Assembly: GCA_036924285.1 (NCBI GenBank)
Contig: JAYKYS010000017.1
Coordinates: 4,383,501-4,447,500, forward strand
Direction of reading: 5' to 3'
DNA: 64,000 bases
Source of the DNA: Asterella californica
Lineage: Eukaryota > Streptophyta > Marchantiopsida > Marchantiales > Aytoniaceae
The notes below the pieces were generated by a model, which saw nothing but the letters and a program-made list of their open reading frames with translations, ran no database searches and was not told where the DNA came from. Positions 19,747 through 30,016 of the stretch are shown piece by piece (position 1 is the first letter of the stretch; each line of letters begins with the position of its first letter). Made by a program: the position numbers and the translations under genes.

Positions 19747-19846
19747 GTGCGCATACACATCGCTACACCACATACATCGCTGTTAGAGGTACACCACACA
19801 TCACATAACACATGGACGATGTCATACACATACACAAGTATGTCAT
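19747..19846 (-). repeat. Direct repeat flanking P 3' LTR fragment, copy 1
   Basis: Companion of 19350-19450. On the minus strand it follows a G-rich run (ttagggggcgact near 19850) that could be P's polypurine tract. The alternative is that this repeat is itself the start of a P LTR and the TGTCACG segment was inserted into it. Confidence 0.5.
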
Positions 19847-19892
19847 AGTCGCCCCCTAACTGACGGTTAGGTCCCTCTAACTCCAGATAGCC

Positions 19893-20105
19893 TCATGTCC
19901 CAACTATGTGATATACACGTTCGTGGGTGCAAGGATCAAGAGGTCGGGTACTACATCGCTTCATCGTTAGTCGTCTGTCTGCAATCCATACCATGCAAAG
20001 ATCTAATTGGCTATCCCTGCTATATATGTCGAAGGCAAACCATCGTCCAGTAGGAACGACAATGAGAAGTGGAGTCAAACATGACATGTGCCAACCTCTC
20101 GAACT
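19893..20105 (-). pseudogene. Element P polyprotein: C-terminal half of PHD finger
   Basis: The minus-strand frame contains RGWHMSCLTPLLIVVPTGRW, the second half of a PHD zinc finger. The usual last Cys pair is degraded (FAFDIY instead of a CxxC). The first half lies at 20346-20535, separated by a 240-base insert. PHD fingers read histone-tail states, so in a retroelement this could steer integration to a chromatin type, like chromodomains. The tail after the finger has no recognised domain. The gene is broken. Confidence 0.65.
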
Positions 20106-20345
20106 ACTGACAGTCACCGCCACTCAAGAAGAACACTTCCCATGCACAATTGGGAGTGAATCCAAGAAAACCCACCACCCAGAAGACACGAATAAAGCTT
20201 CTGCACTCAAATTTGCAATCCATTCTCCAAGAAGATGTCACATTGGCATTGGGAAGCTCACTCCCTCTACTTTCTGCGCCTACTCCTCGACACAACAGTC
20301 TAGCCAAAAGGACTGCACGAGGATGCCGTTCCCTGTTCCTAAACT
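20106..20345 (-). repeat. Insert of about 240 bp within the PHD finger of P (shared with A LTRs)
   Basis: This block separates the zinc ligands CDGC from RGWHM of the PHD finger, and its reading frame is full of stops. The same sequence is an internal part of the A LTRs at 12022-12280 and 27230-27489. The ends do not fit a GT-AG intron that restores the frame. Confidence 0.55.
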
Positions 20346-20535
20346 GTCCACTACCTCTATCCACATCCATCACACACCAACATACGGGCTGCTGCTGCTC
20401 TACCAGCAGACCCACACAACATACACCTCAAGCCCGCGCGTATAACGACTAAGCTTGGATCAACGATCGCATCGATGTTGGAAAGATGACATGACGTGCA
20501 ATTACACAAATGGTCCTTCCAAACAACACCATCAC
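20346..20535 (-). pseudogene. Element P polyprotein: end of integrase tail and start of PHD finger
   Basis: On the minus strand, directly after the solo LTR, the frame reads VVWKDHLCNCTSCHLSNID, which continues the integrase C-terminal tail found at 25926-26334. It is followed by a CxxC...CxxC unit (CMLCGS to VCDGC), the first two ligand pairs of a PHD finger. The join across the solo LTR is exact once one ATCAC duplication is removed. The frame is interrupted at 20345 by the 240-base insert. Confidence 0.7.
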
Positions 20536-23500
20536 GGTAGTGTCGCAGGATTACTCCTTTTGCTTATTTAGTATACAAGATATCGTTCCCACAGAGGATT
20601 TGCACAAGTAACGCTGCTCTAAGTTCTAAGATCTGTTCAAACACACAAACACACGGGTTTTGTCTAGAAATCCCGTCTTCTCGCAGAACCACACGTCTTC
20701 CAGACACTCCAAAAGGTGCTCTGGACCTAAACAAACAACTACTAACTAAAATATCACACAACTATTCACAGAGAAGCTCGGGAAGATGCGCTTCCTGCTT
20801 CCAGGTCACTTCTTCTGGTCTCCTCAGTACCGTCTTCCTGAAGCAATTCTCGGCTTCTGGGGGTCCAACTCGGCTTCTCGTACCTCCAGAAGACTGTCCT
20901 GCTTCACAGAAGTCGACTAGCATGGCTGCTACACCTTACTCTCTCACTCACATTCCAACGGATTAGATTAATCACAGAGTGTGTGTCCCCTGTAGCCTTC
21001 CCAGGCTTCTGCCTACGGAAATGATCTTCCTGCATCACTACAACGACATTCACCTTCACGGAAACTCAATAGAAGTCTCAGAAGCTCACTAGAAGAAGGT
21101 AAGAAGATGGGGAAGATGAGAGAAGATGGGGAAGAAGGGAAAATCCAAACAAGAGAAAACAAGATGAAAAAGAGAAATTAAGATTCCGACAGGCTTCTAG
21201 TCCGGATCCTGACTAACAAACCATCCCTGCTTGTAATAGTTTGGGGAGGAAGACAACAAACATGTGTACAGTTGCACCGTCTTCTACTTGAGGATGTCGT
21301 CTTCTGTTGTGGGAAAAAGGCTTCTTTCTTCTTCTCTTCGCTGCTCCGACTACTCTGTCTTCTGAGATCCCTTACCCATCAGACCGTCCGTACGTAGATC
21401 CGAAGTGCTCTACTAGACGAGTCAAGCTGCAATTCCACAAGGGAACAGAAGGAACCACCACCAGGGAGAGAAAAGCTGCCCCTCCACATGCAAACGGTTT
21501 CCCTTTCTTGTTCTTGCGCTTCCTACTCTGCCACATGGCTGCCTAACTAATTTTACACTGAAAACTGCCACCCTTAAGATAGCATGTCCAGTTCCTACTA
21601 AATCTGGAGATGTCAACGTCGATTACTATCTACTCTGATTGCTAAGTGGTAATCTCTATCTGATCTGCCCCTATCGGAGCTCCTAACGCGGCTTCTGATA
21701 AGCTAGAAAGCCCTACGATTACCTCGGGTGTCATTGAGGTGGCTTCCTCCACAGTCATTGCTGACCCTGCTGTCGCTGCTGCTTCTTCTTCTTCGGCTTC
21801 GGCTTCGACTTCCGACTCTACTTCTGCCTCTGCTTCTGCTCCGAAAGACGGAAGCGTCTTCTGGGAAGCAGAGTCGAGTGGTGCTTCCTTGTTCTTCTGA
21901 GTCACTGGTGCGGTACTAGGGACCATGGCGGCCTCATAGGGGTCCGGGGAAGTCGCTTCCTCCACGCGAAATACCTGGGAAGATGGTTCTTCTTCCTGTC
22001 TTCTAGAAGACATCTTGTCTTCCAAGGTGTCTTCCGGAGTCTTCTCGGCTTCCAACGCTGTCACTACCAAGTGCACAGCGAGGTCGAACTCCTCCTTCTC
22101 CAATTCGGATCCAGTCAATGGTGCTAGAGCTTGAGAAGATGCAGTTGCAGGTGGCGAATCAAAGAAAGACCATAGAGTGTCTTCACTCCCTCTATCTGCC
22201 GATCCAAATACCTGAACATGCTCTCCTTGCACTCGACCAACCTCGCTCTGGACTCCTCGTCCCATTCTCTAGCCAAGGTAAGCAACTTCCTACCCGCGGT
22301 GAAGTTGAACTTCTTCCGAAGTGCTTCCACCGATTGTGCGAGCATCTCTTACGCACGAGCTTCCGTTGCTTCTCGCTGCATCTTCTCAGCTGCAACTTGT
22401 GCTTCCGCGGCTTCCCGCTGCATCTTTCATGTTGTCCTCTCTTCTGCGAGGACGGTGATCTTCTCTCGCACTCGGAGAACCTCTTGGTCGCGCTGCTGTA
22501 AACGCGCCTGCAACTCCTGGTTGCTCTTCCTCAGTTGGGTCAGCTCCTTGGCAGAAGCGTCTGCTTCCGCCTTGTTCCTCGCTGCGAGCTTCTCCGTGGT
22601 GCAGAGACTAGCTTCCAGCGCTTCTGTCTTCATCTGGTCTTCTTCCTGATGCATCAAGGTGCGCAGACCGAATCCAGACTGTAGCGGCTTCTCTTGAGCC
22701 TTCGCTCTCTTCTCCAGCAACTCCATAGCTAGCTGGATCTCTGCGTGGAAGAAGGCACTGAACTCTTCCAGCATCCTTCCTGCGGAAGACAGGTTCATCT
22801 CCACAATCCGACCGGAGGTGGCAACCTTGTCTTCTAGAGGCAAGGATGCCTCTTCCACCACTATGGTCTTCATCTTCTGCACACGGGAAGAAGCTACTCT
22901 TCTCATCTTCCGAGGTGGAAGATCTTTCTCCATGGTAGAAGCGGTCCTCTTTACTGCGCTTCCTCGCATCACAGTAGGAGTATCCATCCATTTTTCGTCT
23001 TCTAGCGTCTTCAGAAGACTCCCTGGTGTGGCAGAAGCGATCTTCTGCTCCGGTCGGGTATTCAGCAGTTCTTCCTCCGAGTCAGACTCCCGATCCCGAA
23101 TGAATGAGGGAGGTGGTCTTCCTAGGTATACTTCTAGGGCCCATCTTCCTCAGAGGCGTGGCGTCTTCCGACCCACTGGAGTCGTCTTCCCTCACAAGAA
23201 GCGTCTTCTGATGAGAGCCGGGCCTCAGCTGCGACATCAGAGTGGGAGAGAGAGTTGCGGCTGTTGCTCGGTCATCTTCTTCCGAGGTCTCCTCCTTTGT
23301 CTCAGGTTGCGCTGTTGGTCCATACTTCACCAACTATCCTTCCGTGAGATCTCCATGGCTACGTACAAGTAGCAGAGGAAAGGTGTCAAGTGTCCTCCCG
23401 CCGGGGTACCCAAGTACGCTAGCTCCGTCTATACATATATGTGGAAGAATGCGCCCCAGTTGACGGGCACTCCTTCATCCACACTGCTTCCAAGAACTCT

Positions 23501-25925
23501 ACTTCGTGATCTCCAAGGTACCTCGTCTTCTACGCTTTCCCCTTGGGAAAGAGATGCAAAAACAGCTTCGCCAGAAGTCGCTTCTTCGGCTCCCGGTAAG
23601 ATTCGATCTTCCACCCGTTCCTTCCCTGCATGTCCTCCAGGAAGAGGCAAGTTGTGCTTCTAGGCACATGCCACTCACTCACGATCCTGGGCAAGATCTT
23701 CTTCTCGAGTCAATACCTTTGGTCCTCGGATTCTAGCATGTGAAAGCCATGCGTCACCAATCTTCAGTCCAGGAAGATGGTCTTCCTCGAGCTACTCTTG
23801 CTTTCGCAGTTACACGGTTGCGAGACGGTAATGCTGCCCAAACTTCCTCCAGAAGTCACTAGTCGGCGAGGTTCCAATTCCACAGGAAGAAGTCAAGATC
23901 CAACTCCTTGAGGAAGGGTGTGGTCTCAGCCAACTCCGCTGCGGGTAACACCAACCCTCGCGGATGCATCGACATACTAGAAGATCTGTTGCACTAAGCC
24001 ACACGCACTTAATGTGAGTTGAAGGCTCATTCCTTCCCGAGTGTCCACAGTCTAGCTTCTACTTCTCAGAAGACGAAACTAGTCTTCCAGAAGACAGCTA
24101 CTCCGTCTTCCGGGATTCTAACAGTGCTTCCTAAATAGCTCTCGTCTTCCGAGCTATATCTAAACAATCCTAACTAAGCAAGGCCTCGCATGGATTACCA
24201 CGAAGACAATCCACCTTGCATTACATCCTACTTCCTAACAGAAAATACAAGATTCGCGAAACGTAGAGTGCATAATAGGTTCAGAAGATGGTTGCGGGCT
24301 CCTGCGGTGATAGTGGCCTCTGGGAAGACTCCCATGACAGCTTCCGATTCAATGTCTTTCTCGGAAGACCTCTCGAAGTCAGGCTTCCCTTCACTGGTCT
24401 CACCTGTCTTCTTCTTCCTACGTGCAATCTATCCTCACAACAGACTCAAGACATTTGCACTCTGTTCTTCTGACTTCTCACCTCTCATACACACTCAGAA
24501 GAAGCTTGCTGCTTGGTGGGAAGACATGACCCTCGACCATTCTCTCCAGATTCTGCCAGCAAGACTTCTCACGACTCTCTCCTAAGTTCGGAAAGAAGGA
24601 GGAATGAGCTGCTATGGGTCGGACAGAAGAGACCCGAAATGGACCCTCACGTCTTCTCGTGCATTTTGCCAGCCCTTCCAGTCTTCTAGTCTCTCTAGGA
24701 AGATGTGGATTTGAGAAGGTTGGAAGACCAGGAGGCACAGGCCTAGTTCCCGACTTCCAACTTCTCGAAATAATGAAACAACTCACCAAGCCACTCAGAA
24801 TTCGTACCAAGCCTCTCTTAACACAAAAGCAAAGCAAATCCACTCTTGATACGAATTGTGTACAGTCGACTTCCGAAGACAGTCAAGCTACTGAAGCGTC
24901 TTCCGAAGACAGTCTTCCGAAGATGTTCCAATCTTCCGAAGCGTCTTCTGTTCAAGATTTCGGGAGTAGAGGAATGGTAGGATAAGGAAATTGATAGTTG
25001 GGATCTCCAATTTGAGGGCTAGGAGTAGGGAAGCTCGAATTGAACTCGGGAAGAAGCATGAAGATGTCTGACAGAAATTGGACAGCGTTTCTGCGTCCAA
25101 TGTCACAATAGGAAAATAAGGATGGAGGATTGATCGATCAGGCTGCCTGCAAACAATCGGGGAAGCGCGGGGGATACCGAACAAAGGCGAGAAGCAGTGG
25201 AGAAGAGAAGAGAACATGAGAAGAACCTCTACTGTTTTCTGTCGACTTCCTGAGCTGTCTTCGATCTTCTGCGCGCTTCTGGCTTTGGTTCTAGCGCCAA
25301 TGCGACCTCACAATGCTACTTCTGCTGTCAGCTCCTGGCTACGCCTCAATCCCACCTTCGATTCCACTCAGCCACCCCCCAAATGTCAGCTTCTGGGGGC
25401 TCACAGAAAACACCTTCAGTTCACTATGCTTCCTGCGCTCAGTAGTTCGATTTTGTCTTCCTTCTATCTTCGAATCGATCTTGTCCTCACTCGATTTCAC
25501 TCGCTGCTTAAATCCATCTTCTCTGTCTCCAATCTCTCGATGCGAGAAGCAGGTAGGTTTCTGTGCTAATGCGTTTCTTGCGCATCTTCCCTGCAGTTTA
25601 GGGCTTTCGACCCGCCTGATCTACCTCACCTATTCGGTGCTACCTGGTAGGTGCACCTACTCCTTACGTGGTTAAGCTTCCGTGGTTGCCGTCTTCCAGA
25701 AGATGCGTATCTTCCGCCGTCTTCCGAAGACGTCATCAAGAAGACGCTTCTGGAAGACGGTCGTCTTCTGAAGAAGTCAACTTATTATTACAAAAAGCTC
25801 GTAAGATCATCTTCTTGCTAAGGAAGCCATAATCTTAAGTAACAACGCTTCTTCAGTTATACAAACAAGTTATTAATCTTAAAAATTTCAAAAATTCGTG
25901 AATCCTGTAATTTGTGGGCACCACA
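20536..25925 (-). mobile_element. Solo LTR of family A (copy C), 5.4 kb, with target-site duplication
   Basis: On the minus strand it runs from TGTGGTG (25925) to CACTACC (20536; one base off the CACTACA end). It is flanked by ATCAC at 20531-20535 and 25926-25930. It lies in the integrase tail of element P, whose frame continues on both sides. The whole A LTR is present, including the gene. A solo LTR normally arises by recombination between the two LTRs of a full element. Confidence 0.85.
21642..23975 (-). pseudogene. LTR-encoded ORF of family A, copy 2 (unknown coiled-coil protein)
   Basis: Homologous along its length to 9299-11597. Its longest intact piece (22987-22427) spans the basic patch and coiled coil in one frame and shows that copy 1 lost one base near 10408. 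A further piece (22345-21642) holds the conserved block TAGRKLLTLAREWDEESRAR and an acidic Glu/Ala-rich tail ending at 21642. The N-terminal part (23975-23000) has stops and frameshifts. I do not recognise the family. It may be structural or regulatory; the coiled coil suggests self-association. Confidence 0.6.
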
Positions 25926-26334
25926 ATCACGGTCCTCTTACATGAGTATTCTAGAAGATAACACCTCACGTATTCGTAAAATAGTGCGCCCTGCGGCATC
26001 CAACATCATCGGTGCAGTCTGCTGTAGATAGATATAATCGTCAAGATGAAACTTGTGAATCGATGGTCGATAACCTCCTCTTCGAATAATCACATATTGC
26101 AATGTGTCTCTATGCTGAGCAATCGCTAGGTTCTCAAAAGCCATAGGCATAACTCTCCGAGATATCTCTACTCGTTAAGAACATGCATTCACCCACATAT
26201 CCGGATCATCAATGTTCAACACCTCAGCAGAATCACGACAAATGGCCGAAGATATCCAATCTCCAGCTCCCAAATATCCTCTGTCACCATGCTAGAGATA
26301 GAAGATAAAATCATTGACTGCTATCTTGCAGCCT
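25926..26334 (-). pseudogene. Element P integrase C-terminal region
   Basis: The minus-strand frame contains ENLAIAQHRDTLQYVII and then RTILRIREVLSS, the pattern of the region after the catalytic core of this type of Ty3 integrase. It continues across solo LTR C at 20535. Upstream it joins, once the inversion is undone, to the C-terminal flank of the methyltransferase segment at 31410. The two pieces are separated by solo LTR D with AGCCT duplications. No D,D35E core is present between methyltransferase and this tail, so P looks internally deleted. Confidence 0.6.
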
Positions 26335-27489
26335 TGTAGTGTCGCAGGATTACTCCTTTTGCCCATTTAGTATACAAGATATCTTTCCCACAGAGGATTT
26401 GCACAAGTAACGCTGCTCTAAGTTCTAAGATCTGTTCAAACACACAAACACACAAGTTTTGTCTAGAAATCCCGTCTTCTCACAAAACCACGCGTCTTCC
26501 AGACACGCCAAAAGGTACTCTGGAACTAAACAAACAACTACTAACTAAAATATCACACAACTATTCACAGAGAGGCTCGGAAAGACGCTTCTTGCTTCCA
26601 GGTCACTTCTTCCGGTCTTCTCAGTATCATCTTCCCGAAGCAATTCTCGGCTTCTGGGGGTCCAACTCAGCTTCTCACACCTCCAGAAGACTGCTCCTTC
26701 CTCGCAGAAGTCGACTAGCACGGCTGTTACACTTTACTCTCTCTCTCTCTCTCATTCCAACGGGTTGGATTAATCACAGGGTGTATGCCCCTTAGCCTTC
26801 CCAGGCTTCTGCCTACGGAAATGGTCTTCCTACAGCACTACAACGACATTCACCTTCACGGAAGCTCAATAGAAGTCTCGGAAGCTCACTAGAAGAAGGT
26901 AAGAAGATGGGGAAGATGGGAGAAGATGGGGAAGAAGAGGAAATCCAAACAAGAGAAAACAAGATGAAAAGAAGAAATTAAGATTCCGACAGGCTTCTAG
27001 TCCGGATCCTAACTAAAAGCCATCCCTGCTTGTAATAGTTTGGGGAGGAAGACAACAAACGTGCGTACAGTTGCATCGTCTTCTACTGTGGGAAGAAGAC
27101 TTCTTTCTTCTTCTCTCGCTGCTCCGACTACTCTATCTTCTGAGATCCCTTATCCATAAGACCGTCCGTACGTAGATCCGAAGTGCTCTACTGGACGAGC
27201 CAAGCTGCGAATCTGCACAACTGCTGACAGTCACCGCCACTCAAGAAGAACGCTTCCCATGCACAATCAGGAGTGAATCCAAGAAAACCCACCATCCAGA
27301 AGACATGGACAAAGCTTCTGCACTCAAATCAGCAATCCATTCTCCGAGAAGAAGTCACATTGGCATTGAGAAGCTCACTCCCTCTACTTCCTGTGCCTAC
27401 TTCTCGACACACCAGTCTAGCCAACAGGACTGCACGAGGATGCCGTTCCCTGTTCCTAAATTGTCCACTACCTCTATCTACATCTTCAG
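26335..27489 (-). mobile_element. Solo LTR of family A (copy D), 3' part
   Basis: On the minus strand this is the last 1.15 kb of an A LTR, ending CACTACA at 26335, followed by AGCCT (26330-26334). Its missing first part lies inverted at 31411-35053. The junction at 27490 falls inside the A LTR sequence just before the shared 240-base block. Confidence 0.85.
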
Positions 27490-28686
27490 TTTGGTCCCAC
27501 ATGAAAGACGATGTTGCCCACTTGTGAAAACATGCGTAACCTTTCAAGCGAACCGTGTTTCTTATGAGAAGAAACAATGGTTGCTTCATCCTTTGCCGAT
27601 TCTAGCCAGACCTTGGGAAAGCATTAGCATGGACTTCATTATTTCTCTGCCTGACTCAAATGAATACAACATAATCTTTGTGATAGTTGACCGGTTTAGC
27701 AAACTAGTGAAGTTTGTCCCGACCTTCAATACCGCGACAACGTTCACGACTTCTCGCTTGTTCCTAGATACTTGATGGCGTTCACATGGATTATCTCAGA
27801 GTATTATTTCAGAACGAGACTCTAAGTCACAAGTGCCTTTTGGAAACACTTGTTTCAAAAATTGAGGACTAAGTTAAAATTTAGTACCGCCTTTCATCCT
27901 GAAACAGATGGACAAACGGAACGAGTTAACTCGATTTTGAATCAATACTTGAGGAATTATGTCAACACGGACCAAAGTAATTAAGCAGAGTGGCTCAGTC
28001 TTGCGGAGTATTGCTACAATTCCACGAAGTATTCAGCAACCGGTGAATCACCTTTCTTGCGACTTAAGGACGTGAGTCAGAAGGGCCTCTTGATTTGACT
28101 CTTGCAGGGAGTTCTACATTGACACGATCAAGAACACGGCAAACATTCGCTGAAGAGTTGGTGGTGGAAATGCAGCGACACGAGGAACAAGTGAAGAACC
28201 TCTAGAAGGCACAGCAACTTCACACAAAGCAGGTAAACAAGCATCGGTGGCAAGTGAAGTTTCAAGTGGACGAAGAAGTATGGTTGAGTATGAAGAACTT
28301 CACACTTCCAGAAGGAATTTCGGCTAAGTTCTCATCCAAGTTCGCAAGACCTTTTGTCATTATCAAGAACCCGCACGAAGATGTCTATACCTTAAACCTT
28401 CCTCTCGAGTGGCAGTTGCATCAGACTTTCCATGTTTCTTTATTAAAGACATACTTCAAGGATGATTTGCAGCCGGAGTGTAAATAGGTTCTCAGACCTC
28501 AACATGATGTTGTGCAAGGCGAAGCAGAATATGAGGTAGAGATCATTTTGCGATCGCGGCGCAAATCTAACCGGATGGAGTACTTGGTCAAATGGCGTGG
28601 ATACCATTTGAAGGAAGAGCTAGGACTTGCAAGTGAAGTATTGGACCTCTTCAAACGGCGACAATGACAACAAGGGTGTTAGCAAG
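27490..28686 (+). pseudogene. Chromovirus R: integrase core, C-terminus and chromodomain
   Basis: Starting inside integrase just after the zinc-binding domain (HMKDDVAHLVKTCVT), the sequence has the first catalytic Asp (SMDFIISLPD), the second in ISERDSK, and the Glu region ([12 protein letters not shown]) after frameshifts. A GPY-like module follows (28254-28487, intact frame). Around 28520-28670 is a chromodomain (YEVEIILRSRRKSN, EYLVKWRGYHLKEE), which binds methylated histone H3 and targets integration in chromoviruses. The N-terminal part of this integrase is on the other strand at 35054, because of an inversion. Several stops and shifts make it inactive. Confidence 0.85.
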
Positions 28687-28689
28687 ATG

Positions 28690-29400
28690 AGGACATCTCC
28701 TTCCAGCGAGGAGTGAAGGAACGACGAACTATACGAGTAGCAACTTAACGCGACTTGGGCCGATGGACTTTGTAGCTTTATCTTGTCTTTTGTAATAAAG
28801 AATTTATTTCTTGAAATTTTATCTAAGTGTATTGGTAGTGCATGGGTAGGACTAGTTCTGATCTGATGCCTAAGATGTTATCAAGAGGAGGAACGAAGCA
28901 CACTCAGAGGAAGCGAGCTGGTTTGGATAACATCTAAATCAAGACTAAGTCTTGATGTCAAGACAGGTTTGCCGTAGCGTTGACAAAGCAAGTATGAATT
29001 TTCATACTTGTCTTGGGGCTTGGGGTGATCTTGCATTGCGGTTTTAGTAACTGCAAAGTAAACTTAGTCGTGCGTCTAAGTCAAATCAGGTTGCGATCAG
29101 AAAGTGAGTTTCGGAGGACCTCATAAGTAGGTGTGAATACTTATAAGTTAGCAAGTTAGAATCTTAAGTAGAATGTTTAGAAAATGTCAACTAGTTTTGT
29201 TTAGAGGTGGTCAAAAAGGTAAGGCTTTCTCCGAGACTAGATGAAATTTTCTAAGTGTTCTAGTGACAACTTAAGATTCAAGCCCAGAAAAAAATTGCGG
29301 GTTAACTACCAGAATGCAATTCTAGCGCCAAGGGGTTGACTACCTATTTTGAACTTGGCGTTAACTTAAGGATCATTGTTGATGAGGGCATCAACCTCCA
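28690..29400 (+). other. 3' untranslated region of chromovirus R
   Basis: Non-coding sequence lies between the chromodomain stop and the polypurine tract, with no frame longer than a few dozen codons. This is the normal position for R's 3' UTR. Confidence 0.5.
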
Positions 29401-29413
29401 TAGTGGGGGTGAG
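29401..29413 (+). promoter_or_regulatory. Polypurine tract of chromovirus R
   Basis: tagtgggggtgag lies immediately before the LTR start TGTCGCG at 29414. Confidence 0.75.
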
Positions 29414-30016
29414 TGTCGCGATCCTCAATTTCAAGGTCAAGCGCAGACGCGAACAACAGAACCCTAATGGACTTGAGCTAGGTTTTGAACGTTGCGAGTA
29501 GGACTTAACGGCTTGACCGGAAAGTCGGATCAGATGAATCCTAAGTGGTTATCTGAACCAACGTTGAAACATTCCGTTAAGACATAAGGGCCTATCCCTA
29601 GACGACCCGGGATGAACACTGACCTAAGGGGGCAAGTCTAGAAACGGATCGAAACATAAGTCTGAGACATAGGTATGAGACGTGAGTCCGAGACGCGAGA
29701 CTGAGAGTCTGGGTCTGGACCACAAGTTCTCAAAAAATGACTAAGTGTTGGAGCTCCAGCGACGTTTTAAGTCGTGGACGGAGCTACAAGTAAAATCATT
29801 GGAAAGATCTCGGCGAGGGCTTTCCAATGATATGCAGAACTCCTCGAACTGATCTCTGAACTGAGAATTATGACCGATCTCGTGATCGAGTTGTGATATA
29901 ATTTTCATGGACTAAAGAGGAGGGCGGTGCCGTGGATCCCCAGAAGTATATATGAAGGGGGCTCGATGCCTGGGTGGGCTAGGACGAGTCACCCGACCCC
30001 AGGGTTCGGCGGGTGG
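29414..30016 (+). repeat. Chromovirus R 3' LTR, truncated
   Basis: Matches the reverse complement of 39620-39000, starting TGTCGCGATCC. A TATA-like box (gtatatatgaag) is near 29947. Similarity stops at about 30016, so about 530 bases of the LTR are missing. Methyltransferase sequence of element P follows directly, showing a deletion across the LTR/P junction. Confidence 0.8.

Noticed and set aside
20106..20345. Spliceosomal intron splitting the PHD finger
   Set aside because: No GT-AG pair restores CDGC to RGWHM in frame, and the same block occurs as an internal part of the A LTR.
26337..27230. 5' LTR of a separate full-length A element on the minus strand
   Set aside because: No primer-binding site follows the LTR end at 26335. 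The matching AGCCT duplication and the inverted partner at 31411 show a solo LTR instead.
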